A DNA stretch of 64,000 bases from Mycolicibacterium sp. (lineage in GTDB: Bacteria > Actinomycetota > Actinomycetes > Mycobacteriales > Mycobacteriaceae): assembly GCA_020637165.1 (NCBI GenBank), contig JACJWN010000003.1, positions 186,001 through 250,000 on the forward strand, written 5' to 3'. Shown in pieces: positions 50,181 to 58,167 of the stretch. A model generated the notes under the pieces. The model was not told the DNA's origin, did not search any database, and saw only the letters and a list, made by a program, of their open reading frames with translations. A program made the position numbers and the translations under genes. How positions within the stretch are numbered: position 1 is the first letter of the stretch; each line of letters opens with the position of its first letter.

Positions 50181-50927
50181 TCAGGGATCGACCATGACAG
50201 TCAGGTGGTTGCCATCTTGTTCGACCCGCATACCGGCCCGACCGGCGACGGCGGCGACTGCAGCGGCGTCGTCGGGTTCGGAGGTTGACGTGGCCAGCGC
50301 CCGGGCCAACCGGCCTTTATGCGCCTTGTTGAAATGGGTGACCTTTGTTCGCCGCCCGTCGGGATGCTCGGTGATGACGTCGACACGGACCGCGTCACCG
50401 AGCCGACCGAGGCCGACGTAGGCCGCTGAGCGCAGATCGACCACGAGATCGCGGCCGGCCAATTCGGCCAGCACAGGTTCGAGAACCGGTCTCCAGCGGG
50501 TGGCCAGGCCTGGGCGGCCGGGCAGTTTGGATGACGCCGAAAGGCGGTAGGCCGGAATGTGGTCACCGGCGCGCAGGAGCCCGAACAGCGCCGAGCCGAT
50601 CGCGAGGCGCGCGTAGGCGCGGGTTGCCGCCGCGCCGCGCAGTGATCCGACGTCCAGTGCGTCGTAGAGCACCCCGGTGTAGCGGCTGATGGCCGGCAGC
50701 GTCGGCGACTTACGCAAGGATGCGTTGCGTTCGATCTCGGCGTCCTGGGCCGCGGAGATCCCCAGCGCCCGCCGGCACGCCGGGGGATCTGAGGCGAGAT
50801 CGACCAGTTCGGAGACCAAATCCGCGCGCAGCGCCGAGCATTCGGGCCAACCCAAGTCCGGCAGACGCAGTGGGGAGCCGTCGCCCCCGACGCGCTTGGT
50901 TTCCGACGGGGGCAGCAGCACGATCAC
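50181..50927 (-). CDS. yaaA: Peroxide stress protein YaaA
   Basis: Protein of 248 residues of the YaaA/DUF328 family, which in E. coli limits free intracellular iron during hydrogen peroxide stress and binds DNA. Family signatures: VLLPPSETKRVGGDG, RYTGVLYDALDVGSL, and KVTHFNKAHKGRLARALA near the C terminus. The GTG start is preceded by TAGCGT 7 nt upstream on the minus strand (50940-50935), so the mRNA is probably leaderless. The katG and furA genes lie 5 kb away, making this a peroxide-related neighbourhood. Confidence 0.88.
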   Translation of the reverse strand: MIVLLPPSETKRVGGDGSPLRLPDLGWPECSALRADLVSELVDLASDPPACRRALGISAAQDAEIERNASLRKSPTLPAISRYTGVLYDALDVGSLRGAAATRAYARLAIGSALFGLLRAGDHIPAYRLSASSKLPGRPGLATRWRPVLEPVLAELAGRDLVVDLRSAAYVGLGRLGDAVRVDVITEHPDGRRTKVTHFNKAHKGRLARALATSTSEPDDAAAVAAVAGRAGMRVEQDGNHLTVMVDP

Positions 50928-50954
50928 GATTCAGACGCTAACCCGCCGGGTGGG

Positions 50955-51683
50955 TCACGGGTCACCGAACCCTGCCGAGGTGAGAATCCGGCGGCCGGCC
51001 GGTGCGGTGACGAAGTCGACGAACCGGCTTGCCAGGCCGAGATCGTGGGAGTCCTCCAGAACCGCGATCCGATAGATGTTGGGCATTCCGGCCGCCTCGG
51101 GAAGTGGCACGGCCGTCACCCTGTCGCCGGCCGCGCGGACGTCGGTGCGATAGACCAGTCCGGCATCGGCCTGCCCACTGGTCACCTTGTTCAGAACGTC
51201 GGTGACCGATGACTCCTCACTGACCGGATCCAACCGGACGCCGGTCTCGTCCCGCAACCGCGGTAGCGAGGAACCGCAGGGCACCTGGACCGCGCATACC
51301 ACCAGGGATACATCGTCGAGATCTCGAATGGACTCGATCGACTTCGGGTTACCCGGCGCAACCGCGATCGTGAGGACGTTGGAGGCGAAAGGGACCGGCG
51401 GGCCGGCGAGCAGGCCGGCCCGGGCGGCCCGGTCCATCGTCGGTGTGTCGGCGGTGGCCAACACGTCGGCGGCGGCGCCCTGGGTCAGCTGACTGAGCAG
51501 GGTCGCCGAGCCCGCGGTCGACAGTTCCACGGCGGATCCGGGATCCGCCTGGGTGAAGGCCCCGGCGAGATCGGTGAACGCCGCCTGGAGGGAGGCGGCG
51601 GCGAAAACGACCAGCTGCCGCTCGGGTGGCGCGGCACCGCAGCCGGCGAGCACCACGACCAGCAGTGCCGCGAGGATCCGCAC
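50955..51683 (-). CDS. modA: Molybdate ABC transporter substrate-binding lipoprotein ModA
   Basis: Periplasmic-type binding lipoprotein of about 242 residues for molybdate or another oxyanion. The lipobox LLVVVLAGC is near the N terminus. The core is typical ModA: LVVFAAASLQAAFTDLAGAF, AGSATLLSQLTQGAAADVLA, SVTDVLNKVTSGQADAGLVY, and AEGxPN-type loop EAAGMPNIYRIAVL. The GTG at 51683 is preceded at 7 nt by TAGCAT (minus strand 51696-51691), so it is preferred over the ATG at 51692. No modB or modC is adjacent, so the permease and ATPase must be elsewhere. Confidence 0.88.
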   Translation of the reverse strand: MRILAALLVVVLAGCGAAPPERQLVVFAAASLQAAFTDLAGAFTQADPGSAVELSTAGSATLLSQLTQGAAADVLATADTPTMDRAARAGLLAGPPVPFASNVLTIAVAPGNPKSIESIRDLDDVSLVVCAVQVPCGSSLPRLRDETGVRLDPVSEESSVTDVLNKVTSGQADAGLVYRTDVRAAGDRVTAVPLPEAAGMPNIYRIAVLEDSHDLGLASRFVDFVTAPAGRRILTSAGFGDP

Positions 51684-51729
51684 GGCAAGCATGCTATCCG
51701 CGGCCGCCCGCCCGGGGCGGTGCGAATCA

Positions 51730-52248
51730 TCAGTAGGGCGGCAGCTGGCCGTTTCCAGATTGGCCGGCCAGGCCGTTGAGGACGTCGAGGCTGTGCCGCA
51801 GCTGGAGCTGCGACAACCATGGCGCGTTCTGGCCCGGCGGGGGAGCGTTGGTCACCGTCCAGGTCTGGCATCCGTTGGTTTTGAAAGCGACGTCGGTCGG
51901 GGCGATCGTGACCGTCTGGGGTTGTTTGGTGAGCGCGTTCTCGACGGTGGTGTCCTCGGCGCCGATCCGCCGCCAGTAACAGGTGTCACCGGGCAGCGGG
52001 CCGGGGGACGTATAGACGCCCGGGAGAACATCGGCGCCCACGGTGAAGGTGCCGTCGTGATCCATAGCGGCCGGACCGGGCTCGGCGCCGATCTCGTGGG
52101 GCTCTGCCGGTGCGGGGGGCGGGACCTCAGGCCCGGGGGAGGGCGAGGGCGTGACCGGATCGGCGTTCGCCGAGGGCACAACTACGACTGGAAGAGCCGC
52201 AACGCAGAGAACCAGGACCATCCTCGTCATCAGCACCCGCACGGTCAC
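51730..52248 (-). CDS. Secreted protein, Rv1906c homologue
   Basis: The 172-residue product has a signal peptide (residues 1-29, ending VVVPSANADP) and a Pro-rich linker. The conserved domain has GTFTVGADVLPGVYTSPGPL, TCYWRRIGAEDTTVENAL, TVTIAPTDVAFKTNGCQTW, and a C-terminal LQLRHSLDVLNGLAGQ. This matches Rv1906c, also upstream of katG in H37Rv. The TCYWxR and NGCQxW cysteines are likely paired. Function unknown; the fold recurs in several secreted actinobacterial proteins. Confidence 0.8.
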   Translation of the reverse strand: MTVRVLMTRMVLVLCVAALPVVVVPSANADPVTPSPSPGPEVPPPAPAEPHEIGAEPGPAAMDHDGTFTVGADVLPGVYTSPGPLPGDTCYWRRIGAEDTTVENALTKQPQTVTIAPTDVAFKTNGCQTWTVTNAPPPGQNAPWLSQLQLRHSLDVLNGLAGQSGNGQLPPY

Positions 52249-52280
52249 CGAGGGTACGCGGTCGCGAACCGCTGACGAGG

Positions 52281-52709
52281 TCAGGCGGTCTTGCGGAGCA
52301 AGGGAAGCAGCATGCGCCGACGCTTGAGGACCGCGTCGTCGAACTGGTGCTCGGCTTCAGCGACCGAGTCGATGACGGGCAGGGTCTCGATGCGACGGCC
52401 CAACCGCCGGGTGACTACCTCGCCGGGAACCAGTGCCCAACTCACGCCGGCCGCCTCGCAACGTTCATCCACGGCGTCCAGGAGGTCGGCGGGCTTGGGG
52501 GTGAACGCCGTCACGCCGCTGAGATCGAGGACGAACAGGGTGTCGGACAGCACGAAGCGTGCCACATAGTCGGAGATGGGGCCGAGGTTGCGGGCGTCGA
52601 TCCGGCCGCTGACAGTCACCACCGTGGCGCCATGCCGACTGTGACCGCGAATATGGGCGCCCTGATAGTCCGCCGCGGGATTGCCGTAGCGCGAGGTGAA
52701 GCTGGTCAT
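52281..52709 (-). CDS. STAS-domain protein (Rv1904 type)
   Basis: STAS-fold protein of 142 residues: ATVVTVSGRIDARNLGPISD opens the domain and LFVLDLSGVTAFTPKPADLL is the usual D-S loop. Here the DSSG sequence carrying the regulatory Ser is replaced by AFTPKP, so phosphorylation by a kinase of the RsbW type is unlikely. The C-terminal helices end VLKRRRMLLPLLRKTA. In H37Rv Rv1904 occupies this part of the map. No HATPase partner is adjacent; the other STAS operon in this window is 18 kb away. Confidence 0.8.
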   Translation of the reverse strand: MTSFTSRYGNPAADYQGAHIRGHSRHGATVVTVSGRIDARNLGPISDYVARFVLSDTLFVLDLSGVTAFTPKPADLLDAVDERCEAAGVSWALVPGEVVTRRLGRRIETLPVIDSVAEAEHQFDDAVLKRRRMLLPLLRKTA

Positions 52710-52915
52710 GGTGTCCGCCCCTCATGTCGACTGTTTCGACCGCTGACCGCCGAATAACGGCCGCACCACAGACGTTATGACGTAACTCTAAGGCGCCCGG
52801 GTGTGGTGTTTAAATCTCTGGTGAGAATGAATTTGCGCCGCTCAGGCACCGGCGCGATCATCTCGGTTCGGTTGCCGCGCGGTCCTGCCGCGGCGGTGAT
52901 GTCAGACCGTTCTCA

Positions 52916-52927
52916 TACCGTGTGGTC
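52916..52927 (+). promoter_or_regulatory. Leaderless -10 element of the Mrr-type nuclease gene
   Basis: TACCGT (52916-52921) is 6 nt before the GTG at 52928 and supports that start over the GTG at 52922. Confidence 0.55.
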
Positions 52928-53572
52928 GTGCGGGAGGAATCCGACTCGGCGGCCGTGGCCCTCAAGTGGGTGGGTGTCTGGTGTGCGGCGACGGCTTTGC
53001 TGGCTTACCTGGGTTGGGTCAGTGGAGCGCCGTGGTGGGTGCCCGTCGCGCTGAGCGTCCCGGCCCTTCTGGCCTCCGTGCGGCGGTGGTTCTCGGCCTG
53101 GCTGCGACAGCGCCACGAGGTTCGGCGCGATGCGCTCTACCGGGCCACCGGGCAGGCGGCCGTCGATGCCATGGCCGGGGTGGATTTCGAGCACTACGTG
53201 GCCGCGGTGCTGCGTGGGGCCGGTTTCACCGTGGAGGTGACCAGGGCCACCGGGGATTTCGGGGTGGATTTGATCGCGGTTCGAGACGGTGTGCGGACGG
53301 CGGTGCAGTGCAAGCGTCAGTCCCGGGCGGTCAGCGGTGCTGCGATTCAGCAAGTGGTCGCCGGCGCCGCCGTCCACGACTGCACGGCGACGATGGTGGT
53401 GACCAACCACTCCTACACCCGGGCCGCCGCACAACTGGCTGAAGTGCACGGCTGCGTGCTGGTCGACCGGGTCCGGCTGGCGCGATTGGCGCGTCTGCGC
53501 GGGGCCCGCGCGGTCTTACGCAATTCTGACCCTCCGCGTTCCGCCGTGGCGCCGGCCGAGTTGGCTCAATAG
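52928..53572 (+). CDS. Membrane-anchored Mrr-type restriction endonuclease-like protein
   Basis: The 214-residue protein has two N-terminal transmembrane helices (WVGVWCAATALLAYLGWV and WWVPVALSVPALLASV) and a cytoplasmic PD-(D/E)XK nuclease domain from about 75 to 190. The catalytic core is FEHYVAAVLRGAGFTVEVTR, GDFGVDLIAVRDGVRTAVQC-K, with Asp and the QxK variant in VQCKRQ, and a trailing VVAGAAVHDCTATMVVTNHS. Mrr domains cut methylated DNA, but membrane-anchored actinobacterial versions have no established target. No methyltransferase or specificity gene is adjacent. Confidence 0.84.
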   Translation: MREESDSAAVALKWVGVWCAATALLAYLGWVSGAPWWVPVALSVPALLASVRRWFSAWLRQRHEVRRDALYRATGQAAVDAMAGVDFEHYVAAVLRGAGFTVEVTRATGDFGVDLIAVRDGVRTAVQCKRQSRAVSGAAIQQVVAGAAVHDCTATMVVTNHSYTRAAAQLAEVHGCVLVDRVRLARLARLRGARAVLRNSDPPRSAVAPAELAQ

Positions 53573-53610
53573 CCTCGGGGCATCCGACGGTCGGTTCTGG
53601 AGGTGCGGCC

Positions 53611-54108
53611 ATGAAAAGATCCCTGATGCTCGTGTTGACAATCCTGGCGGTGACACTCGGTCTTTCGGCGATGGGCCTGTCGCGACCAGCCACCGCGGTC
53701 GCCGACGACCTGAACTTCAGCGGGACCACGCTGAGCGGAGCACCGTTCAATGGGGCGAGCCTGCAGGGCAAGCCCGCTGTGCTGTGGTTCTGGACGCCGT
53801 GGTGCCCGTTCTGCAATCAGGAGGCGCCCAGCGTCAGTGCGGTCGCGGCCGCCAACCCCGGTGTGACTTTCGTCGGGGTGGCAACGCGGGCCGACGTCGC
53901 CGCGATGCAGGGTTTCGTCTCCAAATACAACCTGAACTTCACCAACCTCAACGACGCCGACGGGTCCATCTGGGCGAAGTTCAAGGTGCCGTGGCAACCC
54001 GCCTACGTGTTCCTGCGCCCGGACGGCTCCTCGACGTTCGTCAACAACCCGACCTCGGCGATGTCGCAGCAGGAGCTCACCGACCGGGTGCGTGCATTGA
54101 TGTCCTAA
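53611..54108 (+). CDS. mpt53: Secreted thioredoxin-fold protein MPT53 (DsbE-like)
   Basis: Exported disulfide oxidoreductase of 165 residues, almost identical in motif order to M. tuberculosis MPT53 (Rv2878c). A signal peptide ends near TAVADD. The domain shows TTLSGAPFNGASLQGKPAVL then WFWTPWCPFCNQEAP with the active CPFC, followed by ATRADVAAMQGFVSKYNLNF and a cis-Pro loop WQPAYVFLRPDG. GGAGGTG precedes the ATG. The ccdA gene follows 4 nt later and supplies electrons across the membrane. In H37Rv the same pair is Rv2878c-Rv2877c, far from katG. Confidence 0.93.
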   Translation: MKRSLMLVLTILAVTLGLSAMGLSRPATAVADDLNFSGTTLSGAPFNGASLQGKPAVLWFWTPWCPFCNQEAPSVSAVAAANPGVTFVGVATRADVAAMQGFVSKYNLNFTNLNDADGSIWAKFKVPWQPAYVFLRPDGSSTFVNNPTSAMSQQELTDRVRALMS

Positions 54109-54112
54109 CCCC

Positions 54113-54976
54113 GTGAACAGTGAGTTGCTCGGCCTGGCATTCGCCGCCGGGACCGTGGCGGGCCTGAACCCCTGCGGGTTCGCGATGCTGCCGGCCTACC
54201 TGACCCTGGTGGTCAACCGGGACGGGAATGGCAAACGTGCGGCCGTCGGCAGGGCGCTGGCTGCGACGGCCGCGATGACCCTGGGCTTCCTCGCGGTGTT
54301 CGGCTCGTTCGGGCTGCTGACGGTGGCGGTGGCCTCCGCGGTGCAGCGCCATTTGCCCTACGCGACGCTGGCGGTCGGGGCGGCACTGATTGCTGCCGGA
54401 ATCTGGCTGCTGGCCGGGCGGACGTTGCCCGGACTGAACAGCACACCGCTGCTGCGCTCGAGCTCACGGTGGGTTCCCACGGCGCGGCTGGGTTCGATGG
54501 TCGGTTACGGGGCGGGATACGCGATCGCCTCGCTGACCTGCACGATCGGTCCGTTCCTGGCGGTTACCGGCAGCAGCCTGCGCAGCGGATCGGCGCTGAC
54601 GACCGTCCTGGTCTACGTGGCCTATGCGCTCGGTCTTGCGTTGGTGGTGGGTGTGCTGGCCGTTGCGGTGGCGCTGGCCAGTGCCACGATGGTCGAGCGG
54701 ACGCGGCGCATCCTGCCGTACGTCAACCGGATCAGCGGTCTGGTGCTGATTCTGGTGGGTCTCTACGTGGCCTACTACGGATGGTTCGAGTTGCGTCTGT
54801 TCGTGGGCGCCGGCGGCGCCACCGACCCGGTGATCGACGCCGCGGGACGGGTTCAGCGTGCGCTGGCGGGTTGGGTGTACCGCAACGGGGCGTGGCCGTG
54901 GCTGCTGACGTTGGCGGCACTGGCCGTCCCGGCGGTATTCAGCCTCGCCGCACGCCGGCGTCGCCGAGCTCGGTGA
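54113..54976 (+). CDS. ccdA: CcdA/DsbD-family thiol-disulfide transmembrane protein (Rv2877c type)
   Basis: Membrane protein of 287 residues with at least six hydrophobic helices. The redox Cys pair appears in the LNPCGFAMLPAYLTLVV motif of helix 1 and in IASLTCTIGPFLAV of the second repeat half. It would carry electrons from cytoplasmic thioredoxin to exported MPT53. GTG start, 4 nt after the mpt53 stop, so co-transcribed. The last 25 residues are basic (AARRRRRAR). Confidence 0.9.
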   Translation: MNSELLGLAFAAGTVAGLNPCGFAMLPAYLTLVVNRDGNGKRAAVGRALAATAAMTLGFLAVFGSFGLLTVAVASAVQRHLPYATLAVGAALIAAGIWLLAGRTLPGLNSTPLLRSSSRWVPTARLGSMVGYGAGYAIASLTCTIGPFLAVTGSSLRSGSALTTVLVYVAYALGLALVVGVLAVAVALASATMVERTRRILPYVNRISGLVLILVGLYVAYYGWFELRLFVGAGGATDPVIDAAGRVQRALAGWVYRNGAWPWLLTLAALAVPAVFSLAARRRRRAR

Positions 54977-54990
54977 GCGGGCACCGCGGA

Positions 54991-55003
54991 TATGATTCGT
55001 CCT
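54991..55003 (+). promoter_or_regulatory. Leaderless -10 element for the gene at 55004
   Basis: TATGAT (54991-54996), a near-perfect SigA -10, is 7 nt before the ATG at 55004 and decides that start over the in-frame ATG at 54992. Confidence 0.6.
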
Positions 55004-55294
55004 ATGTCGATTCGCAACCACAGGTCGGTTCGTGCCTGGTTCGGCGCCGCCGCGGCGGTTCTCTCGGTCGCCGGCGTACCGGCCGCCATCGTCACCATCG
55101 AGCCCAGCGGAGAGGCCCGGGCCGACGTCTGTGCGTCGGCGGGACGCCGCGTCACGGTCAGCGGCTGCGCCAGCCTGTCCGACGTCATGGCCCCATACGT
55201 TGTTCCCCCGGACGCCTACGCGCCGATCACCCCGAACGCCAGCGCCTGCGTGGGCTGGAACGGGCGCTGGGTCAGCGCGAGCGGCTGCAGTTAA
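55004..55294 (+). CDS. Small secreted protein of unknown function
   Basis: Product of 96 residues. A signal peptide covers about residues 1-40 (AWFGAAAAVLSVAGVPAAIV, then SGEARADVC). The mature part of about 55 residues contains four Cys in two similar units, ADVCASAGRRVTVSGCASL and SACVGWNGRWVSASGCS, suggesting an internal duplication with two disulfides. No family recognised. Convergent with katG across a strong terminator. Confidence 0.7.
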   Translation: MSIRNHRSVRAWFGAAAAVLSVAGVPAAIVTIEPSGEARADVCASAGRRVTVSGCASLSDVMAPYVVPPDAYAPITPNASACVGWNGRWVSASGCS

Positions 55295-55306
55295 AGGCCC
55301 GAACGG

Positions 55307-55344
55307 CAAGAAACCCGCGGAGCAGATGCCCCGCGGGTTTCTTG
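55307..55344. terminator. Strong bidirectional hairpin between the small secreted gene and katG
   Basis: CAAGAAACCCGCGG (55307-55320) and CCGCGGGTTTCTTG (55331-55344) form a perfect 14-bp stem with a 10-nt loop. On the + strand the stem ends in TTTCTTG and on the minus strand likewise in TTTCTTG, giving weak U-runs for both directions. Confidence 0.88.
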
Positions 55345-55372
55345 TGTTTGCCGACCTCTTGTCAGCCCCGAA

Positions 55373-57622
55373 CTACCGGGCCAGGTCGAACCGGTCGTTG
55401 TCCATCACCTTCGCCCACGCCGCGACGAAGTCGTTGACGAACTTCTCCTTGGCGTCGTCCTGGGCGTAAACCTCGCCCACTGCGCGCAACTGCGAATTCG
55501 AGCCGAAGACCAGATCGACCCGGCTGCCGGTCCAGCGCTGCTTGCCGCTGGCACGGTCAGTACCGACGAACGTGCCGTCGTCCTTGGGCGACGGGGCCCA
55601 CTCAGTGCCCATGTCGAGCAGGTTGACGAAGAAATCGTTGCTCAGCGTCCCTGGCCGGTCGGTGAGCACCCCGAGCTCGGATCCTTGGAAATTGGTACCC
55701 AGCACCCGCAGACCGCCGATCAGCACGGTCATCTCCGGAGCCGACAGGCCCAGCAGGTTCGCCCGGTCGAGCAACTGGAACTCTGCCGGCATCTCGCTGC
55801 CCTTGCCGCGGTAGTTGCGGAATCCGTCGGCCTTGGGCTCCAGGTACGAGAAGGACTCGACGTCGGTCATCTCCTGGGTGGCGTCGCCGCGCCCGGGGCT
55901 GAACGGCACCGTCACGGCGAACCCGCCGTCCTTGGCGGCCTTCTCGATTGCGGCCGCGCCGCCGAGAACCACCAGATCGGCGAAGGAGACGTCGATCCCG
56001 GACGATTTCTGGATCTCCTCGAGCTTGCGGATCACCACGGCGAGCTCGTCGGGCTCATTGCACTCCCAGCCTGCCTGCGGCTGCAACCGGATGCGACCGC
56101 CGTTGGCGCCACCCCGCTTGTCGCTGCCTCGGAATGACGACGCCGCCTTCCACGCCGTCGAAACCAGCTGGGGCACCGTCAGACCGGATGCCAGGATCGC
56201 CTCCTTGAGAGCGGCGATGTCCTCGGTGCTGAGCTTGCTCTGACCGGCCGGGACGACGTCCTGCCACAGCAGCGTCTCGCTGGGCACCAGCGGCCCGCGA
56301 TAGCGGGTCACCGGACCCATGTCGCGGTGGATCAGCTTGAACCACGCCTTGGCGAACTCCTCGGCCAGTTCCTGCGGATGATCCAGCCAGCGGCGGGTGA
56401 TCTTCTCGTAGATCGGATCGAACCGCATCGACAAGTCCGTGGTCAGCATCGACGGGTGGGTCTTGCCAGTGCCGAACGCCTCCGGCACCGAGTTCGCCCA
56501 GCCGTCGTGCTTGGGCTTCCACTGATGTGCCCCGGCCGGGCTGGTGGTCAGTTCCCACTCGTTGCCGTAGAGGATCTCCAGGAAGCTGTTGTCCCATTTG
56601 GTGGGGGTGTGGGTCCAGATGACCTCCAGGCCGCTGGTGGCCGCGTCCTTGCCCACCCCGGTGCCGTTGGCGTTCTTCCAGCCCAGTCCCATCTGCTGCA
56701 TCGGCGCGGCCTCGGGCTCGCGGCCCACCAGGGCCGGGTCACCCACGCCGTGGGTCTTGCCGAAGGTGTGGCCGCCCACGATCAGCGCGGCGGTCTCGAC
56801 GTCGTTCATCGCCATCCGTGCGAAGGTCTCGCGGATGTCGATCGCCGCCGCGATCGGGTCCGGATGGCCGTTGGGGCCCTCCGGGTTGACGTAGATCAGG
56901 CCCATCTGGACCGCGGCCAGCGGGTTCTCCAGATCACGCTTCCCGGTGTAGCGGGCGTCGCCGAGCCAGGTGTGCTCCGGGCCCCAGTAGACCTCCTCGG
57001 GCTCCCACTCGTCCTCGCGGCCGAACGCGAAACCGAATGTCTCCAGGCCCATGTCGTCGAGCGCCACGTTGCCGGCGAACACGATCAGGTCGGCCCAGGA
57101 CAGGTTCTTGCCGTACTTCTTCTTGACCGGCCACAGCAACCGGCGAGCCTTGTCCAGGTTGGCGTTGTCCGGCCAGCTGTTGAGTGGTGCGAAACGCTGC
57201 ATCCCATGGCCGGCGCCGCCGCGGCCGTCCTGCACCCGGTAGGTGCCGGCAGCATGCCACGCCATCCGAATGAAGAACGGGCCGTAGTGGCCGAAGTCGG
57301 CGGGCCACCACTCCTGCGAGGACTTCATCACCTCGACGATGTCGGCGCGGACGGCGTCGACATCGAGACCCTGCACCGCCTCGGCGTAGTCGAAGTCACC
57401 GCCCATCGGGTTGATCACGTCGGGGTTGTGCTGCAGCACTTTGAGATTGGGTTGGTTGGGCCACCAGTCCCGGTTTCCGCCACCCTCGACCGGCGGCTTC
57501 ATGACGGGGCATCCACCGGGGCCGCCCTGTCGCTCCTCGTGGAACCGGGCCAAGAGGTTGGCGCGCAGCTCCGACTCGTTCATCGCGTAGATCTGTTCCT
57601 CGTTGGTGACGTCCTCAGTCAC
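55373..57622 (-). CDS. katG: Catalase-peroxidase KatG
   Basis: Heme catalase-peroxidase of 749 residues, cytoplasmic, protecting from hydrogen peroxide and known in M. tuberculosis for activating isoniazid. Distal heme residues are in [13 protein letters not shown] (Arg119, Trp122, His123). The crosslink Tyr and Met are in [11 protein letters not shown] and [16 protein letters not shown]. The proximal His is in [10 protein letters not shown], and the Ser corresponding to Ser315 is kept in [18 protein letters not shown]-terminal second peroxidase domain follows. The GTG at 57622 has GGAAGGAG at 5 nt. It is 29 nt after furA and should be on the furA transcript. Confidence 0.97.
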   Translation of the reverse strand: MTEDVTNEEQIYAMNESELRANLLARFHEERQGGPGGCPVMKPPVEGGGNRDWWPNQPNLKVLQHNPDVINPMGGDFDYAEAVQGLDVDAVRADIVEVMKSSQEWWPADFGHYGPFFIRMAWHAAGTYRVQDGRGGAGHGMQRFAPLNSWPDNANLDKARRLLWPVKKKYGKNLSWADLIVFAGNVALDDMGLETFGFAFGREDEWEPEEVYWGPEHTWLGDARYTGKRDLENPLAAVQMGLIYVNPEGPNGHPDPIAAAIDIRETFARMAMNDVETAALIVGGHTFGKTHGVGDPALVGREPEAAPMQQMGLGWKNANGTGVGKDAATSGLEVIWTHTPTKWDNSFLEILYGNEWELTTSPAGAHQWKPKHDGWANSVPEAFGTGKTHPSMLTTDLSMRFDPIYEKITRRWLDHPQELAEEFAKAWFKLIHRDMGPVTRYRGPLVPSETLLWQDVVPAGQSKLSTEDIAALKEAILASGLTVPQLVSTAWKAASSFRGSDKRGGANGGRIRLQPQAGWECNEPDELAVVIRKLEEIQKSSGIDVSFADLVVLGGAAAIEKAAKDGGFAVTVPFSPGRGDATQEMTDVESFSYLEPKADGFRNYRGKGSEMPAEFQLLDRANLLGLSAPEMTVLIGGLRVLGTNFQGSELGVLTDRPGTLSNDFFVNLLDMGTEWAPSPKDDGTFVGTDRASGKQRWTGSRVDLVFGSNSQLRAVGEVYAQDDAKEKFVNDFVAAWAKVMDNDRFDLAR

Positions 57623-57651
57623 GGGAACTCCTTCCGGTGGATGGGCCGCGC

Positions 57652-58104
57652 TCACGGTTGTGACCGCAGGTTATGCCGATTCGAGCAATCAGGGCAGAAG
57701 CCCCAGTAGATGACCTCGGCTTCGTCAAATTCGAAGCCTTCCGGGATTCCGGAGTCGTCGGCAGTCAGGCAGGGCGCATCTCCGACCGCGCAGTCCACGT
57801 CGCCGATGCTTCCACACGAACGACAGACGACGTGGTGGTGGTTGTCGCCGACGCGGGACTCATAGCGGGCGACCGAGCCTGACGGCTGGATGCGGCGCAG
57901 CAGACCGGCTCCGGTGAGTGCGGCCAGCACGTCGTAGACGGCCTGGCGGGACACCTCCGGAAGGGATGCGCGAACGGCACCGAAGATGGTGTCGGTGTCG
58001 GCATGTGGGCAAGCTTCCACCGCCTCGAGGACCGCGACACGGGGACGGGTCACCCGGAGATCGGCGGAGCGCAACTGCTCGGCGAAATCCGACCCGGAAG
58101 GCAC
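57652..58104 (-). CDS. furA: Ferric uptake regulator family protein FurA
   Basis: Fur-family metalloregulator of 150 residues. The winged helix covers about 1-85 ([40 protein letters not shown]), then [20 protein letters not shown] provides the regulatory His cluster and first CxxC, and [11 protein letters not shown] the second CxxC structural zinc site. In mycobacteria FurA represses its own promoter and katG. The GTG at 58104 coincides with the predicted transcription start, so furA is leaderless. Confidence 0.93.
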   Translation of the reverse strand: MPSGSDFAEQLRSADLRVTRPRVAVLEAVEACPHADTDTIFGAVRASLPEVSRQAVYDVLAALTGAGLLRRIQPSGSVARYESRVGDNHHHVVCRSCGSIGDVDCAVGDAPCLTADDSGIPEGFEFDEAEVIYWGFCPDCSNRHNLRSQP

Positions 58105-58110
58105 GCCTCG

Positions 58111-58140
58111 ATCCTGTCGCGTTTTCTGGAATCAGTCAAG
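58111..58140 (-). promoter_or_regulatory. furA promoter with overlapping FurA box
   Basis: On the minus strand TTGACT (58139-58134) and CAGGAT (58116-58111) are separated by 17 nt, and 6 nt separate the -10 from the furA GTG. The AT-rich stretch CTTGACTGATTCCAGAAAAC over the -35 and spacer closely resembles the FurA-binding site of other mycobacteria as I recall it. Confidence 0.75.
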
Positions 58141-58153
58141 TTTTTCTGCTGGG

Positions 58154-58167
58154 TAGGGTGTCACATC
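58154..58167 (+). promoter_or_regulatory. Leaderless -10 element of the MTHFR-like gene
   Basis: TAGGGT (58154-58159) is 8 nt before the GTG at 58168, back to back with the furA promoter. Confidence 0.55.
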
